This document shows positions 34,021 through 43,196 of a stretch of 64,000 nt of DNA, piece after piece. Origin of the DNA: Marinobacter koreensis. GTDB taxonomy: Bacteria > Pseudomonadota > Gammaproteobacteria > Pseudomonadales > Oleiphilaceae. Numbering within the stretch: the first letter of the stretch is position 1; each line of letters opens with the position of its first letter. The stretch is taken from assembly GCF_023156285.1 (NCBI RefSeq), contig NZ_JAKZAJ010000005.1, positions 298,500 to 362,499 on the forward strand. The letters run 5' to 3'. Both the position numbers and the translations under genes were made by a program. The notes beneath the pieces are model-generated. The model was not told where the DNA came from. It saw nothing but the letters and a program-made list of their open reading frames with translations, and did not search any database.

Positions 34021-35589
34021 ATGTGTCCACCTTTTTCCGATCCGGATCAACGCCTGTTCGTCCGCAATGCCACCCTTGCCGATATTCCGGGCATCATTGA
34101 CCTGAGCCGGCGGGTTTATGAAGGGACCGGCATGTATGGCTACACCAAAGGTCCGCTCACCGGGCAGATCAACACCTTCCCGGAAGGGCAGTTCGTCGCG
34201 ATGCTTGGCGATACGGTGGTGGGTTACTGCGCCACGTTCCGGATCGGTGGTGAGGTTGCCCTGTTACGTCACGATTGGACGTCCATCACCGGCAATGGCT
34301 ATGCCTCCCGGCACGATCCGGAGGGGGACTGGCTCTATGGGATGGAAGTGTGTGTGGATCCCGAATGCCGGGGCTACCGTATTGGTGAGCGCCTGTATAA
34401 CGAGCGCAAGCAGTTGTGCCAGCATTTGAACCTGCAAGGGGTGGTGTTTGCCGGGCGTCTGCCGACCCTGCGCCAGCGGCTTAAGAAGTTCGGCTCCATC
34501 GAAGCCTACGTGGAAGCGATCAAGGCCAAGGAACAGAGGGATCCGGTCCTGTCGTTCCAGTTGCACCAGGGGTTCGAGGTCCACGATATCATTCCCCATT
34601 ACCTGGATGCGGATCACGACTCCATGGGGTACGGCATTCATCTTGTCTGGCGCAATCCGAAAGTCCCCCAGAACGGCGATGCCGGCAAACGCAAGCGTTA
34701 CGGCCAGCGAATTCCGGATACGGTGCGTATCGGGACCGTTCAGTACCAGCAGCGGCCGGTGGCATCGTTTGATGAGTTTGCCGAAATCGTCCGGTATTTC
34801 GTGGACGTGGTGGCGACCTACAAGGGCGACTTCGTGGTGTTTCCGGAACTGTTTACGCTCCAGTTGCTGTCCATCGAAGCCCGGAAGGGCAGCCCGGCAG
34901 AGACGTTTGCGGCGGTGGCCCACTATGCCGACCGGTACCGGGAGCTGATGCGGGACCTGGCATTACGCCACAATATCAACATTGTCGCGGGCTCTACGCC
35001 GGTCCGTGAGGACGATGGCACCATCCGCAACATGGCCCACGTCTTTCTCCGCGATGGTCAGGTGTTCACCCAGCCAAAAATCCATCCCACACCTAATGAA
35101 GCCTACTGGTGGAACGTTCGGGGCGGCAACCGGGTCAATGCCATCGATACCGACTGCGGCCCCATTGGCGTTCTGATCTGTTATGACGCGGAATTCCCGG
35201 AGCTGGCCCGGCACCTGGTTGATCAGGGTGTCAGTATTCTGTTTGTGCCTTTCTGCACGGATGAGCGCCAGAGTTACCTGAGGGTCCGTTATTGCTGCCA
35301 GGCCCGGGCGGTGGAGAACCAGATCTATGTGGTGCTCTCCGGCAACGTGGGTAACCTGCCCAACGTGCCCAACATGGAAATCCAGTACGGCCAGAGCTGT
35401 ATCCTCACACCCTGTGATTTTCCCTTTGCCCGCGATGGCATCGCCGCCGATACGGAAGCGAACGTCGAAACCGTGGCGTTCGCCGACCTCAGGCCGGAAA
35501 CCCTGATCACCGCAAGGAACAGTGGAACGGTGAAAAACCTGCAGGACCGCCGGCACGATCTCTATTCCGTCAACTGGCGCGGGGAGTGA
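34021..35589 (+). CDS. Fused GNAT acetyltransferase and carbon-nitrogen hydrolase
   Basis: 522-residue two-domain protein. Residues about 15-215 form a GNAT N-acetyltransferase domain (VRNATLADIPGIIDLSRRV, and MEVCVDPECRGYRIGERLY, the acetyl-CoA loop). Residues about 235-510 form a nitrilase-superfamily amidase with the Glu, Lys, Cys triad: VFPELFT, QPKIHPT and GVLICYDAEFPE. The fused pair is known in several bacteria but its substrate is not established; amide formation or turnover on one small molecule is a guess. It follows thpR by 45 bases. Confidence 0.92.
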   Translation: MCPPFSDPDQRLFVRNATLADIPGIIDLSRRVYEGTGMYGYTKGPLTGQINTFPEGQFVAMLGDTVVGYCATFRIGGEVALLRHDWTSITGNGYASRHDPEGDWLYGMEVCVDPECRGYRIGERLYNERKQLCQHLNLQGVVFAGRLPTLRQRLKKFGSIEAYVEAIKAKEQRDPVLSFQLHQGFEVHDIIPHYLDADHDSMGYGIHLVWRNPKVPQNGDAGKRKRYGQRIPDTVRIGTVQYQQRPVASFDEFAEIVRYFVDVVATYKGDFVVFPELFTLQLLSIEARKGSPAETFAAVAHYADRYRELMRDLALRHNINIVAGSTPVREDDGTIRNMAHVFLRDGQVFTQPKIHPTPNEAYWWNVRGGNRVNAIDTDCGPIGVLICYDAEFPELARHLVDQGVSILFVPFCTDERQSYLRVRYCCQARAVENQIYVVLSGNVGNLPNVPNMEIQYGQSCILTPCDFPFARDGIAADTEANVETVAFADLRPETLITARNSGTVKNLQDRRHDLYSVNWRGE

Positions 35590-35685
35590 GGCCTGACTGG
35601 TACTTGAACCCTGTCTCTGCCATATTGTTGCCGATCTCCAGTTTTCGGCCGGTGGGCTATTAAAAACAATGAATTAAGAGGGTTC

Positions 35686-36078
35686 ATGGAAAAGACTCGA
35701 ATGACGATTGTCGCGGTGACAGGCATCGCGCTGTTTTTCCTCGCCAATTATCTCTGCCGCTTCCTGCTGGGATTCACCGGCTTTGTGGCGACGCTGATCA
35801 TTGCGGCTGCCATTGCTGCCTACATGGGGTTTTCCGTGATCCGGGTACTGCAGCGGATGCCGTCGCCGGCCGAGAAATCCCGTTTGCTCTGGCTCTATGG
35901 TGGCTTTCTGGGGGCGTTGTTTCTCGCATTCACGGTCTGGCTGTTCATGGGAGAAGGATACGACAGCATGGTGCTCGCCACCCTTTTCCTGCATTACCTG
36001 CCATATCCGGTTTTCGCCCATCTGTTTCTGTCTGAGGGTGTTCTGGAACGCTTTCCGGGGCGAAAAAACAGGGACTGA
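35686..36078 (+). CDS. Four-helix inner-membrane protein, function unknown
   Basis: 130-residue protein with four hydrophobic segments: two at the N-terminus (IVAVTGIALFFLANYL and FVATLIIAAAIAAYMGF), a short basic/Pro loop (RMPSPAEKSR), and two more. No motif is recognised. It lies just upstream of fetA (17-base gap, same strand), so it could be an accessory part of that transporter operon, but nothing in the sequence proves it. Confidence 0.65.
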   Translation: MEKTRMTIVAVTGIALFFLANYLCRFLLGFTGFVATLIIAAAIAAYMGFSVIRVLQRMPSPAEKSRLLWLYGGFLGALFLAFTVWLFMGEGYDSMVLATLFLHYLPYPVFAHLFLSEGVLERFPGRKNRD

Positions 36079-36095
36079 GCTGCGAGGAAAACGTT

Positions 36096-36704
36096 TTGAG
36101 CAGGCTTCGACTGGCACACGTCGCCATTGGCAACCTTCGGGATGTCTCCCTTGAGGTGGCCGATGGCGAGATCGTTTGCCTCTCCGGTGCCTCGGGCAGT
36201 GGTAAGAGTCGTTTGCTCAGGGCAGTAGCCGATATCGAACCTCACGAGGGCGATGTCTTTATCGGTCAGGATGAACAGTCCAGCATGCCCGGCCATGTAT
36301 GGCGCAGACGGGTCATGCTGGTGCCTGCAGACAGCCAGTGGTGGTTCGACGAGGTCGGCGCTCACTTCCCGTCCGAGGCCCGTGAAACCGTTCCGGAGTG
36401 CCTGGGCCTCGGCCTGGATGTGATGAACTGGCCGGTCAGCCGGTTGTCATCCGGTGAGCGTCAGCGCCTGGCACTCTGGCGTGCTCTGGCGATGGCGCCA
36501 GAGGCCCTGTTGCTGGACGAGCCAACTGCCAACCTGGATGACGCCATGACCCGTGCGATGGAAGACTGGTTGCTGGAGGAAACGCGAAAGCGGTCACTGG
36601 CGGTACTCTGGGTCGCGCACGATCATTCACAGATCGGACGGGTAGCAGCACGTCATTATCGTATCCATCGATCCCTGCTGGAGCCGGCCAATGGAAGTGA
36701 TTGA
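36096..36704 (+). CDS. fetA: ABC transporter ATPase FetA-like (YbbL)
   Basis: 202-residue ABC ATPase: Walker A GASGSGKSRLL (near residue 31), signature LSSGERQRLAL and Walker B ALLLDEPTANLD, then the His switch in VAHDHSQ. Short single-domain length and the FetB partner next door identify it as FetA, the ATPase of a putative iron exporter that lowers oxidative stress in E. coli. It starts with a TTG at 36096 and overlaps fetB by 14 bases. Confidence 0.9.
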   Translation: MSRLRLAHVAIGNLRDVSLEVADGEIVCLSGASGSGKSRLLRAVADIEPHEGDVFIGQDEQSSMPGHVWRRRVMLVPADSQWWFDEVGAHFPSEARETVPECLGLGLDVMNWPVSRLSSGERQRLALWRALAMAPEALLLDEPTANLDDAMTRAMEDWLLEETRKRSLAVLWVAHDHSQIGRVAARHYRIHRSLLEPANGSD

Positions 36705-37494
36705 CCTGGCTGGCTGGAAGCTGGCGCTTGCGGCGCTGCTGGTCCTTGCGCTGGCGGGTGTGAGCCTGTCGGCGCGGTTGGGGATAACCCGCAGTCTGCT
36801 GGTGGCCAGTGCCCGCACCGGTATACAGTTGACGCTGATTGGCCTCGTGCTGGAAGCCTTGTTCGCCTCCGGTCAACTGTACTGGATTGCTTTGCTGGCC
36901 ACCGTCATGCTGCTGGTCGCCGGCCGGGAGGTCATGGCCCGACAGCAGCGACGACTTCGGGGGCCCTGGGCGTTCGGGCTGGGCACCGGTGCCATGTTCG
37001 TGTCCTCGTTTTCGGTGACGATCCTGGCCCTGACCGTGGTCATCGGCCCGTCACCCTGGTACGAACCGCAGTATTCCATTCCCCTGCTGGGGATGATGCT
37101 GGGCAATACCATGACCGGGGTGGCCCTGAGCCTGGACCGACTGAATGATGCCGTATGGCGACAGCGGGCGGTGATCGAAAACCGGTTGATGCTCGGGCAG
37201 AACTGGCGAGAGGCGGTCGGGGACATCCGCCGGGATGCCATGCGTAGTGGTATGATGCCTTCCATTAACGCCATGGCTGCTGCCGGTATTGTCAGCCTGC
37301 CCGGGATGATGACCGGCCAGATCCTGGCAGGTTCGCCGCCCGCCGTTGCCGTGAAATACCAGATTCTGGTCATGCTGATTATTACGGCCGGCACCGGATT
37401 TGGCGCCCTTATGGCGGTGTCCTGGGGCAGTCGGCGTCTGTTTGACGAGCGCGAGCGGCTAAGGCTGGAGCGCCTGGTGAAGACGAGCAGCTGA
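36691..37494 (+). CDS. fetB: FetB-like ABC permease (YbbM)
   Basis: 267-residue permease of the UPF0014/FetB family with about seven hydrophobic segments. Family blocks are seen: ARTGIQLTLIGLVLEALF, LLGMMLGNTMTGVALSLDRL, PSINAMAAAGIVSLPGMMTGQILAG and VKYQILVMLIITAG. With FetA it forms a putative iron efflux system. Overlap with fetA and a 6-base gap to the COG0523 GTPase gene indicate an operon. Confidence 0.93.
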   Translation: MEVIDLAGWKLALAALLVLALAGVSLSARLGITRSLLVASARTGIQLTLIGLVLEALFASGQLYWIALLATVMLLVAGREVMARQQRRLRGPWAFGLGTGAMFVSSFSVTILALTVVIGPSPWYEPQYSIPLLGMMLGNTMTGVALSLDRLNDAVWRQRAVIENRLMLGQNWREAVGDIRRDAMRSGMMPSINAMAAAGIVSLPGMMTGQILAGSPPAVAVKYQILVMLIITAGTGFGALMAVSWGSRRLFDERERLRLERLVKTSS

Positions 37495-37500
37495 GGCTCC

Positions 37501-38496
37501 ATGATGTCCCAACCCTCCCGAGCAATTCCCACCAACCTGATCCTGGGCTTCCTGGGCGTCGGCAAGACCACCGCGATCCTCGATCTGCTCCGGCAAAAGC
37601 CCGAGGGCGAGACCTGGGCGGTACTGGTCAACGAGTTTGGTGAAGTCGGTATCGATGGTGCCCTGCTCCAGAACCAGGGCGCTGTTATCAGGGAGGTGCC
37701 CGGCGGCTGCATGTGCTGTGTTGCAGGGCTGCCGATGCAGGTGGGGCTGAATCAGCTGATCCGTGCCGCCCGGCCCGACAGATTGTTGATCGAGCCGACC
37801 GGACTGGGGCATCCCGCGCGCATTCTCCAGACACTCACGGAAGATACCTACCGGGACACGCTGGCTATCGGACCGGTCATCACGCTGGTGGATCCGCGAA
37901 AGCTTGAGGATCCGCGCGCTCTGGACAATGTCCAGTTCCGGGATCAGATCGCCGCCGCCGATATCCTGGTGGCCAATAAAACGGATCTGTGTACGGACGA
38001 GCAGGTTCGTCACTTCGACGAATGGGCTGAAGCCCAGGGGCAGAGTGACAGACCGGTCTTTCATACCAGCCAAGGGAAACTCTCCCCGGACTGGCTGAAC
38101 GGTCAGAGTCGGTTCCTTGCCGTGAGTAACCCCGGCGCCCACCACGATCATGGATCGGAACCGGCCAGGGAGCCCTCGCCAGACATCAACGAGGAACCCT
38201 GGCAGTGCGTGACCAGTCGGGGGCAGGGCCATGCCAGCATTGGCTGGCGGATTCACCCGGAATTGATGTTCAGTGAAAGTGCCCTGTTGTCCCTGGCCAT
38301 GGACGACCGAGTGGTCCGTTTCAAGGCGGTCGTTCACACCATCGAGGGCTGGCGTGCCATGAACGTGGTTGAAGGCTCCATGACGGTGGTGCCGGCTGAG
38401 CCGGGAGAACTTACCCGTATCGAACTGATTGCGCCCGGTCGGCTTGACGTGGCGGAGTTGGACGCCCGGTTGCGCGCAGCTGCAGGGTTGGATTGA
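37501..38496 (+). CDS. CobW/COG0523-family GTP-binding metallochaperone
   Basis: 331-residue G3E GTPase: Walker A GFLGVGKTT, the metal motif GGCMCC (CxCC, near residue 74), ANKTDLC as the G4 motif, and a CobW C-terminal domain after a short His-containing linker (AHHDHG). COG0523 proteins deliver metals such as zinc, cobalt or others to target proteins. The link to fetAB (6-base gap) hints at metal homeostasis, but the metal cannot be named. The stop overlaps the next gene's start as TGATG. Confidence 0.9.
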   Translation: MMSQPSRAIPTNLILGFLGVGKTTAILDLLRQKPEGETWAVLVNEFGEVGIDGALLQNQGAVIREVPGGCMCCVAGLPMQVGLNQLIRAARPDRLLIEPTGLGHPARILQTLTEDTYRDTLAIGPVITLVDPRKLEDPRALDNVQFRDQIAAADILVANKTDLCTDEQVRHFDEWAEAQGQSDRPVFHTSQGKLSPDWLNGQSRFLAVSNPGAHHDHGSEPAREPSPDINEEPWQCVTSRGQGHASIGWRIHPELMFSESALLSLAMDDRVVRFKAVVHTIEGWRAMNVVEGSMTVVPAEPGELTRIELIAPGRLDVAELDARLRAAAGLD

Positions 38497-39137
38497 TGCC
38501 GCTTTTATGTCCGGTGTGTGAGCAGGGGCAACTGACGCCGTTTTGTGAGGTCGGTGCGCACGCCTACCTCCGATGCAGCGTCTGTGAGGCGACCGTGATG
38601 GCGCCAGAGTCTCGGCTGTCGCCGGAGCAGGAGAAACAGGTTTACCAGCTCCACGACAACGACGTGGAGGATCCGGGCTACCGGCGCTTTCTGTCAAAGC
38701 TCTTCGAGCCACTGGTCGAGCGGTTACCGGTTGGAGCTGCGGGACTGGATTTTGGTTGCGGGCCCGGCCCGGCACTGGCACGGATGCTGGCTGCTGAAGG
38801 GTTTTCGATGGCGCTCTTCGATCCTTTTTTCTATGACGATGAGTCGGTACTTGAGAGCACTTACGATTTCGTTACCTGCACCGAGGTGGTCGAACATCTG
38901 CATCAACCTGCCAGGGTATTCCGGCAGCTAGAGGGACTCCTTAAGCCCGGTGGCTGGCTGGGTGTCATGACCTGTTTCCAGACCGACGATGACCGTTTCG
39001 CAAACTGGCATTATCGCCGGGATCCGACCCACGTGGTGTTCTATCGGGAGCGCACGTTCGCCTGGCTGGCCGAACGATTTGGCTGGCAGATGGAAGTGCC
39101 GAGAAAGGACGTGGTGCTGTTTCGAAAGCCCCGTTGA
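38496..39137 (+). CDS. Class I SAM-dependent methyltransferase with N-terminal zinc ribbon
   Basis: 213-residue protein. The front has a four-Cys ribbon (CPVCEQG at the start and CSVCEA near residue 28), then a methyltransferase domain with LDFGCGPGPAL (SAM-binding motif I), TEVVEHL (motif typical of UbiG-like enzymes) and GWLGVMTCF. The ATG at 38496 overlaps the previous stop, so translation is coupled with the COG0523 gene. Substrate unknown. Confidence 0.85.
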   Translation: MPLLCPVCEQGQLTPFCEVGAHAYLRCSVCEATVMAPESRLSPEQEKQVYQLHDNDVEDPGYRRFLSKLFEPLVERLPVGAAGLDFGCGPGPALARMLAAEGFSMALFDPFFYDDESVLESTYDFVTCTEVVEHLHQPARVFRQLEGLLKPGGWLGVMTCFQTDDDRFANWHYRRDPTHVVFYRERTFAWLAERFGWQMEVPRKDVVLFRKPR

Positions 39138-39159
39138 AGGACCTCGCCGTTATAGCGCT

Positions 39160-40146
39160 TTAACGTGGCGGTGTCGGGCAGGCGGGCAGGGTGGGGCAGT
39201 TGTCGGATGTCCCGGATGATTCTCCGTCGAGCCCTGTGTCGTCGAATGTGTTGGGCGCCAGTGCCTGGGCGCAGTCCAGAGCGTCTTTTGCGCCGCTGGG
39301 ACAGTTGGCCTTGTCGAGGGCGAATGCCAGGTTATTCCAGCCTTCCGGGCGTTTCGGGAAGTGCTGGACTGCCTGGGAGAAGCCGGAAACCGCGCCGGTC
39401 CAGTCTCCTTCGCTGAAACGCAGGTTTCCCAGAGCCATCCAGGCGGCAAATTCGTCGGGCCAGGTGTCGGTGGCGAGCACGTAAGCTTTGTCCGCAGCAG
39501 CGATGTGGCCGGTCGCCTCAAGGTCGTGTGCCGCTCTCAGGTAGGACAGGGGCTTTGCAGTAGCGGGCAGGGTGTCCGGCGGCAGTATGACAACCGCCCA
39601 GCCATCCGCCCGTTGCCAGGTGGCGGAAAACGTCTCGTACGCCATCGCATAGTGCTTCCGGGTATCGGTATTGAGGATCACGGTCTTGTCATGGCTGTTG
39701 AACCCGACGACCACCGCAAAATGCCATTGTGGCCACCAGTCGAAAAGCAGGTTCTGCATCACAAGAACCGGGTGCCCCTGGGTAACTTCGGCAAATACCG
39801 CTTTCAGGTCGTTGTCGATCGGATAGACCACCATGTCGTGGGCGCGGGCCGTCGCGACCATCTCCACCTGCAGAGATCCGGTCCGTTCCGGAATGTAGAC
39901 CAGATCCTTGAGTTGCTCCGGGGTGGTATCCAGCCCCTGGGCATTCAGCATCATGGCCAGGGAGGCGGGACCGCACTGGTATTTTTCCTGTGGGTAAAAG
40001 GGGACGTCGCCGAGCAGCTCGAAGGACGGCTGCTGGTCACCCGTTGAAGGCTGGAGATCGGGCCAGGGTGGCGCTGTGGCGCAACCAGCAAGCAGGACCA
40101 CCGTGAATAACGCGGTGATCCTGCAAGCGAGCTTCAGGTAGTGCAT
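39160..40146 (-). CDS. PA2778-family cysteine peptidase lipoprotein with TPR
   Basis: 328-residue lipoprotein with signal and lipobox (VVLLAGCAT). Residues about 45-190 form a C39-like papain-fold domain: PFYPQEKYQCGPASLAMML carries the catalytic Gln and Cys, WHFAVVVGF the His and VILNTDT the Asp. Residues about 200-300 are TPR repeats (YLRAAHDLEATGHIAAADKAY and later copies). It closely matches the PA2778 family, whose substrate is unknown. Its partner PA2779 homologue lies 12 bases upstream. Confidence 0.9.
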   Translation of the reverse strand: MHYLKLACRITALFTVVLLAGCATAPPWPDLQPSTGDQQPSFELLGDVPFYPQEKYQCGPASLAMMLNAQGLDTTPEQLKDLVYIPERTGSLQVEMVATARAHDMVVYPIDNDLKAVFAEVTQGHPVLVMQNLLFDWWPQWHFAVVVGFNSHDKTVILNTDTRKHYAMAYETFSATWQRADGWAVVILPPDTLPATAKPLSYLRAAHDLEATGHIAAADKAYVLATDTWPDEFAAWMALGNLRFSEGDWTGAVSGFSQAVQHFPKRPEGWNNLAFALDKANCPSGAKDALDCAQALAPNTFDDTGLDGESSGTSDNCPTLPACPTPPR

Positions 40147-40158
40147 TGATACCTGTGA

Positions 40159-40560
40159 TCAGCGGACACAGTGTACGAACGAGAACACGTTGGTCGCACA
40201 GAGCATATCGGTAATGATAAAGACCAGCAGGAACAGAACGATGATGCCAACGACGCCTTCACCCGCTGGCGCTTCGGCGAGTTGCTGATTGAAATCCGCC
40301 AGTTCCGCAGGCGTCAGGTTCTGGATGCGTTCCGCAACGCGGTCCTTGCTGACGCCCATCTGGGCGAGCTTGTCCTGCACTTCCTGCTTGTCCAGCATGC
40401 TCATCAGCTGCTGGCGGTCGACACTGGCCTGCTGCTGTTGAATGATCTCGGCAGTCCCGACCATCCGGGCCTGGGCGCTTGTCGAGAAAGTAGTGGCAAA
40501 GGCCAGCATGACAGCCATCACCATGGAAACCTGCTTCAGATAACTGCGGATCTTGGACAT
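40159..40560 (-). CDS. PA2779-family membrane protein
   Basis: 133-residue protein with a signal segment (VMAVMLAFATTFSTSAQA), a Gln-rich helix (EIIQQQQASVDRQQLMSML), a DRVAERIQNLTPAELADF block, and a hydrophobic C-terminal helix (GVVGIIVLFLLVFIITDML). This is the PA2779 layout, always next to the PA2778-type peptidase, suggesting it is that peptidase's substrate or membrane partner (inference). It heads the two-gene operon. Confidence 0.9.
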   Translation of the reverse strand: MSKIRSYLKQVSMVMAVMLAFATTFSTSAQARMVGTAEIIQQQQASVDRQQLMSMLDKQEVQDKLAQMGVSKDRVAERIQNLTPAELADFNQQLAEAPAGEGVVGIIVLFLLVFIITDMLCATNVFSFVHCVR

Positions 40561-40784
40561 TTCAGGCTCCTTCCTTCATTTTTTCGATGAGTGACAAGGT
40601 CTTACTATAGCACGTCATTTTCCGTGGCCGGGTTCCATCCGATTTCCGGGGATTCATGCGCTGTTTTCAGCGTGACTCTGATCTCACGTGAACAAACCCT
40701 TACAAAAAACGCCTCTTTTCATATATCGGTTTGCGGTCAGCCTTTCTAAACTTGTCAGATCAATTGTTTACGTTGAAGTTACCT

Positions 40785-42431
40785 GTGAATCCGTCATCCA
40801 GTCTGATATCCAGTATTTTCAGTCTTCGTTCACTCGTGGTGGCTATTGCCGCAGTCTTCGCCGTGGCCGGCGATCAGATACCGATGGTCAGCTGGCTGGA
40901 CCGGCTGCTGCTCAATGTGCTCGGCTCCAGCGAGGGGGCGGAATGGGGCGCGATTGCCCTCGACCAATGGCAGTCGGTCCTGGCAGAGCGAGGTCTCGCC
41001 CAGCCGGCCTGGGGCCACCTCTCGGTTCAGGGCGGGCTTGTCTTCGCTGCCGCCTATCTGGTGTTCGCCGTGCCCGCGATGGGGGCAGCGGTGGCGCTTC
41101 CGGTGACGCTCCTTCTGGGCGGTGGCCTGGTGGTGTTGCAGGCGGCAATGATGTTTTACCACAGTCTCTGGTTGCCGTTGGGCGAGATCAACACCCTGCT
41201 GGCTGTGGGCTACGTTGTGATGCTGTTCTGGCTTCAGCCCCACCGTCGGATTCGCGCACTCACCGACAATGTCCTTGATGCGCGCTTGAAGCTCGGACAA
41301 CTCTTGCTGAACCAGGGGCAGACCGACGAGGCGCTGGCAACCCTGAGGTGGTGTCCCGAGAGTGAAGAGACCCTTGAGCTGCGTTACCAGATAGCGCTGC
41401 AACAGGAACGTAAGCGCCAGTATGACAAGGCCCTGCAAACCTACCTCGAAATCAACGACCGGAAGCGCAAGTTCCGCGATGTGCCGGACCGCCTGGAGGC
41501 GCTACAAAAAGTTGCGGGGGAAGCCACGGTGGTTCACACCGGCGGGTTTGAGGCCACGCGGACCCTGGTGATGCCGGATCAGGCAGTAAGTCGGCCGACA
41601 CTGGGCCGGTATGAAATCGTCCGGGAACTGGGCAGGGGGGCCATGGGGGTCGTTTACCTGGGCACAGATCCGAAAATTTCCCGCACGGTTGCCATCAAGA
41701 CCCTGAGTTACCATAGCTTTGACGGCAAGGAGTTGCAGGAACTCAAGGGGCGGTTCTTCCGCGAGGCCGAGGCGGCAGGGCGCCTGAACCATCCCGCGAT
41801 CGTGACCGTCTATGATGTCGGCGAGGAAGCCGACCTTGCCTATATTGCCATGGATTACGCCGAGGGCCGGCCGCTGAGTGACTTTGGCCGGGCCGGGCGG
41901 CTGCTTCCCCTGGGAACGGTCCTGGAGGTAATGGCGAGGGTCGCCGATGCGCTGGCGTATGCCCATGAGCAGAAGATCGTTCACCGCGATATCAAACCGG
42001 GCAACATCATCTACAACCCGGACACTGGCGGGATCAAGATCACTGATTTCGGCATTGCCAAGATCACCGATGATTCGGTGACCCGAACGGGCAGTGTCAT
42101 GGGAAGTCCTCTTTACATGTCGCCGGAGCAGCTGAAGGGCCAGAAGGTAACCGGTGCTTCGGATATCTACAGTCTCGGGGTCACGCTGTTCAAGCTGGTT
42201 ACCGGGGAAACGCCCTACCAGGGCGATACCCTGGCCAACCTGACGTACCAGATTCTGAACAAGCGGCCGCGCAGTGCCCGATCCATCAACGCCGACCTTT
42301 CGAACGGTGTGGTGCGTCTGATCAACAAGTCGATTCAGCGTGAGCCGGACAAGCGGTTCGGATCGGCCTCGGAAATGGCCGAGGCCCTGCGGCGTCTGGC
42401 CGCCCGGGAAGACAGGGAGGTTGCATCATGA
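40785..42431 (+). CDS. Membrane-anchored Ser/Thr protein kinase
   Basis: About 548 residues. The N-terminal 160 residues hold three or four hydrophobic segments; a TPR-like part follows (KLGQLLLNQGQTDEALATL, YDKALQTYLEIND). The C-terminal 280 residues are a Hanks-type kinase: ELGRGAMGVVYLG loop, VAIKTL Lys, HRDIKPGNI catalytic loop, DFGIAK and MSPEQL. The membrane part lies in front of the kinase, opposite to PknB, so no PASTA sensor exists. The start is uncertain: GTG at 40785 or TTG at 40731. The stop overlaps the phosphatase start by 4 bases. Confidence 0.88.
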   Translation: MNPSSSLISSIFSLRSLVVAIAAVFAVAGDQIPMVSWLDRLLLNVLGSSEGAEWGAIALDQWQSVLAERGLAQPAWGHLSVQGGLVFAAAYLVFAVPAMGAAVALPVTLLLGGGLVVLQAAMMFYHSLWLPLGEINTLLAVGYVVMLFWLQPHRRIRALTDNVLDARLKLGQLLLNQGQTDEALATLRWCPESEETLELRYQIALQQERKRQYDKALQTYLEINDRKRKFRDVPDRLEALQKVAGEATVVHTGGFEATRTLVMPDQAVSRPTLGRYEIVRELGRGAMGVVYLGTDPKISRTVAIKTLSYHSFDGKELQELKGRFFREAEAAGRLNHPAIVTVYDVGEEADLAYIAMDYAEGRPLSDFGRAGRLLPLGTVLEVMARVADALAYAHEQKIVHRDIKPGNIIYNPDTGGIKITDFGIAKITDDSVTRTGSVMGSPLYMSPEQLKGQKVTGASDIYSLGVTLFKLVTGETPYQGDTLANLTYQILNKRPRSARSINADLSNGVVRLINKSIQREPDKRFGSASEMAEALRRLAAREDREVAS

Positions 42432-43186
42432 TCGAGCTGGATATCGCCGGGCTGTCCCATACCGGGCGCGTGCGTCGCACAAACCAGGACCGGATTGCCT
42501 GGGAGTCCAGTTCGTCCGGCGAACAGGCATTGCTGGTGCTGGCGGATGGTATGGGCGGGCACCAGGGCGGCGAAGTCGCCAGCAATCTCGCCGTGAATGC
42601 CGCTATGGAAGCCCTGACACCGTGTCTTTCGGCCTCGGTGGATCCGGCATCTCCGGATTTTGTGCGCGAGCGCCTTGATGCGGCGTTTTTGCTCGCCGCG
42701 GAACGTGTCCGCGAAGGGCAGATCTCGGAGCCGGAGCTGGCAAAAATGGGGTCGACCCTTGTGGTGGTCTGGAGCATCGGCGCGACTGCGTTCATCGCTC
42801 ATGTGGGGGATTCCCGTTGCTACCTGATTGGTGCCGACCAGCTGCAATGCCTGACCCGGGATGACACGGTCGTTCAGAACATGATCGAGGATGGCAGTAT
42901 TACCGAAGAGGAGGCGCCCCGGGTTCCTTTCCGGAACGTACTCACCCGGGCGATCGGCGCCTCCGACGATGCCACCCCGAGCTTCCGTACCCAGATTCTG
43001 GCGCCCGGAGACGGCCTCCTGTTATGTTCGGACGGCTTGCCCGAAGCCGTTCCGGAGTCGGAATGGTTGGGACTGGTAGACGACCGGCAAGACGCGCAGG
43101 AGCGGGTGGATGCACTGTTGGATCAGAGTCTGGACAACGGTGCCGGAGACAATGTCTCCATGATTCTGTTGATGTTGAAGAACTGA
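42428..43186 (+). CDS. PP2C-family protein phosphatase
   Basis: 252-residue serine/threonine phosphatase with all PP2C metal motifs: TNQDR, VLADGMGGHQGGEVAS, GSTLVV, HVGDSRCYL, LLCSDGL and GAGDNVS. It should reverse the work of the neighbouring kinase. ATGA overlap with the kinase gene makes translational coupling likely, and the FHA gene follows by 10 bases. Confidence 0.93.
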   Translation: MIELDIAGLSHTGRVRRTNQDRIAWESSSSGEQALLVLADGMGGHQGGEVASNLAVNAAMEALTPCLSASVDPASPDFVRERLDAAFLLAAERVREGQISEPELAKMGSTLVVVWSIGATAFIAHVGDSRCYLIGADQLQCLTRDDTVVQNMIEDGSITEEEAPRVPFRNVLTRAIGASDDATPSFRTQILAPGDGLLLCSDGLPEAVPESEWLGLVDDRQDAQERVDALLDQSLDNGAGDNVSMILLMLKN

Positions 43187-43196
43187 GGAACTGAAA

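Noticed and set aside
37459..38781. 440-residue minus-strand ORF
   Set aside because: It lies opposite the COG0523 GTPase gene, whose Walker A and CxCC motifs are unmistakable; the antisense reading is rich in Arg, Pro and His with no domain.
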